6,730 bases of DNA from NCBI GenBank assembly GCA_003133425.1, contig PKXI01000286.1, positions 19,993-26,722 on the forward strand, given 5' to 3'. The first letter of the stretch is position 1, and every line of letters begins with the position of its first letter. The notes below the pieces were generated by a model. That model worked only from the letters and a program-made list of their open reading frames with translations. It was not told where the DNA came from and did not search any database. This document shows, piece after piece, positions 5,598 to 6,730 of this stretch. Made by a program: the position numbers and the translations under genes. The DNA is from Acidobacteriaceae bacterium (GTDB lineage: Bacteria > Acidobacteriota > Terriglobia > Terriglobales > Acidobacteriaceae).

Positions 5598-6730
5598 CAG
5601 TCACCAGCCTTCGCTGCCGCTTTGGGCGTGATCTTGGCCGCAGGCAGCATCATGCGGATTTCATTCATGGGGATCATGGGCAGGAAGCGGACAAACAGCA
5701 GGAACAGCGCGGTGAACAGTCCCAGCGTGCCCACATAGATCAGGTAGTCCCACTTGGTGGCGCGGTAGGTGCCCCACGAGGAGGGCAGGAAGTCACGATA
5801 GAGGCTCGTAACAACAATGACGAAGCGCTCAAACCACATGCCCGTGTTGACCACGATGGAGATAAAAAACATGAATGGAATCGAGGTGCGCAGCTTGCGC
5901 GACCACAATGTCGTGAGCGGGATGGCGAGGTTGCAGGTGATCAGCACCCAATAGGACCAGCCCATGGGACCAAACACGCGGTTCCAGAACATGAAGGCTT
6001 CCCAATGCGAGGCCGAGTACCAGGCCATGAAGGCTTCCATGCCATACCCGTAGGCCACAATGAAGCCCGTCGCCAGCATCACCTTGCCCATGTTGTCGAT
6101 GTGGCGGTCGGTGACCAGCCCCTCGAGGTGGTAGAACTTGCGCAGCGGAATGGCCAGCGTAAGCACCATGGCAAAGCCGGAGTAGATGGCGCCGGCGACG
6201 AAGTAGGGCGGGAAGATGGTGGTGTGCCATCCCGGCAAAACCGCAACCGCAAAGTCGAAGCTGATGACCGTGTGCACCGAGAGCACCAGCGGCGTGGCCA
6301 GGCCGGCCAGCAGCAGCGATGCCGTCTCGTACCGCATCCAGTGCCGCGCCGATCCGCGCCAGCCCAGTGAGATCAGGCCATAGCAATACTGCCCGATCTT
6401 CGACTGCGACCGGTCGCGCATGGTGCCGAAGTCGGGAACCATGCCGATGTACCAGAAGACCACGGAGATCGTGGCGTACGTCGAGACCGCGAAGACGTCC
6501 CACATCAGCGGCGAGCGGAACTGCGGCCACAGGTTCATGGTGAAGGGGAGAGGCAGCATCCAGTAACCCAGCCAGGGACGGCCCACGTGAATCAGCGGGA
6601 ACATGCCGGCGCAGACCACGGCAAAGATGGTCATGGCCTCGGCAAAGCGGTTGATGGAGTTGCGCCAGCCCTGCTTGAACAGCAGGAGAATGGCAGAGAT
6701 GAGCGTGCCGGCGTGGCCGATGCCGATCCA
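5597..6730 (-). CDS. actC: Alternative complex III subunit ActC (NrfD-like quinol-site subunit), 5' end outside window
   Basis: ActC is the NrfD/PsrC-like membrane subunit that holds the quinol oxidation site of alternative complex III, next to the iron-sulfur subunit ActB. The frame is open to the window edge and 377 residues are visible, so the internal ATG at 6634 is not the real start. The first residues in view are [15 protein letters not shown] (His6), followed by [26 protein letters not shown] (His48 onward), [19 protein letters not shown] and [15 protein letters not shown]. All are signatures of this family. Several later hydrophobic helices include one with [19 protein letters not shown] and one with [10 protein letters not shown], also typical. 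The C-terminus is a short Ala/Lys-rich tail. Judged by family length (about 450-480 residues), roughly 80-100 N-terminal residues are missing. The actA and actB genes are expected just upstream of the window. Confidence 0.95.
   Translation of the reverse strand, partial: WIGIGHAGTLISAILLLFKQGWRNSINRFAEAMTIFAVVCAGMFPLIHVGRPWLGYWMLPLPFTMNLWPQFRSPLMWDVFAVSTYATISVVFWYIGMVPDFGTMRDRSQSKIGQYCYGLISLGWRGSARHWMRYETASLLLAGLATPLVLSVHTVISFDFAVAVLPGWHTTIFPPYFVAGAIYSGFAMVLTLAIPLRKFYHLEGLVTDRHIDNMGKVMLATGFIVAYGYGMEAFMAWYSASHWEAFMFWNRVFGPMGWSYWVLITCNLAIPLTTLWSRKLRTSIPFMFFISIVVNTGMWFERFVIVVTSLYRDFLPSSWGTYRATKWDYLIYVGTLGLFTALFLLFVRFLPMIPMNEIRMMLPAAKITPKAAAKAGD

Noticed and set aside
5588..6370. Plus-strand open frame (260 codons) opposite actC and actD
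   Set aside because: Its His/Arg/Gln-rich composition with no motif is typical of antisense of a helix-rich gene. ActC is unmistakable on the other strand.
6632..6634. Internal ATG as the start of actC
   Set aside because: The frame continues upstream to the window edge with the conserved [12 protein letters not shown] segment, so this Met is internal and the gene is simply cut by the window.

Overview
The window is a dense, one-directional stretch of a bacterial aerobic respiratory operon, with every gene on the minus strand. Read in the direction of transcription (high to low coordinates) the order is actC (5' part outside the window), actD, actE, actF, an uncharacterised single-span membrane protein, a SCO1/SenC copper chaperone, coxB (cytochrome c oxidase subunit II with a fused cytochrome c domain) and the first 55 codons of coxA (subunit I). 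The gene order actCDEF–small membrane protein–sco–coxBA, the GC-rich codon use and the protein motifs fit best with an Acidobacteriota member. That assignment is inference from memory of the family; no phylogenetic marker is present. Other groups carrying alternative complex III next to a caa3 oxidase cannot be excluded.

Layout: 6730-5597 actC (NrfD-like quinol-site membrane subunit, partial); 5597-5055 actD (DUF3341-type two-helix subunit); 4947-4171 actE (lipoprotein monohaem cytochrome c); 4159-2885 actF (second NrfD-like subunit, ten helices); 2898-2281 unknown; 2207-1239 sco; 1234-164 coxB; 167-1 coxA (partial). Junctions are very tight: stop and start codons overlap by 1 bp (actC/actD), 14 bp (actF/unknown) and 4 bp (coxB/coxA), and gaps are 11 bp (actE/actF) and 4 bp (sco/coxB). 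Only two real intercistronic gaps exist: about 107 bp before actE and 73 bp before sco. No stretch above 300 bases lacks a gene. No tRNA, rRNA, CRISPR array, insertion sequence or phage element was seen.

How it works together: alternative complex III (ACIII) oxidises membrane quinol and passes electrons through its haem subunits (ActA, presumably upstream of the window, and ActE here) to a cytochrome c acceptor. Here the natural acceptor is the cytochrome c domain fused to CoxB, which feeds CuA and then the haem-copper centre of CoxA. SCO delivers copper to the CuA site. The operon therefore encodes a quinol-to-oxygen branch plus a copper-insertion factor.

This is a recognisable system rather than a new one. 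The most noteworthy signal beyond the genes is a 14-bp hairpin ending one base before the likely actE start codon, which buries its ribosome-binding site. It lies just downstream of a second, in-frame, strongly SD-equipped ATG coupled to the actD stop. The 205-residue protein between actF and sco is the least understood gene.
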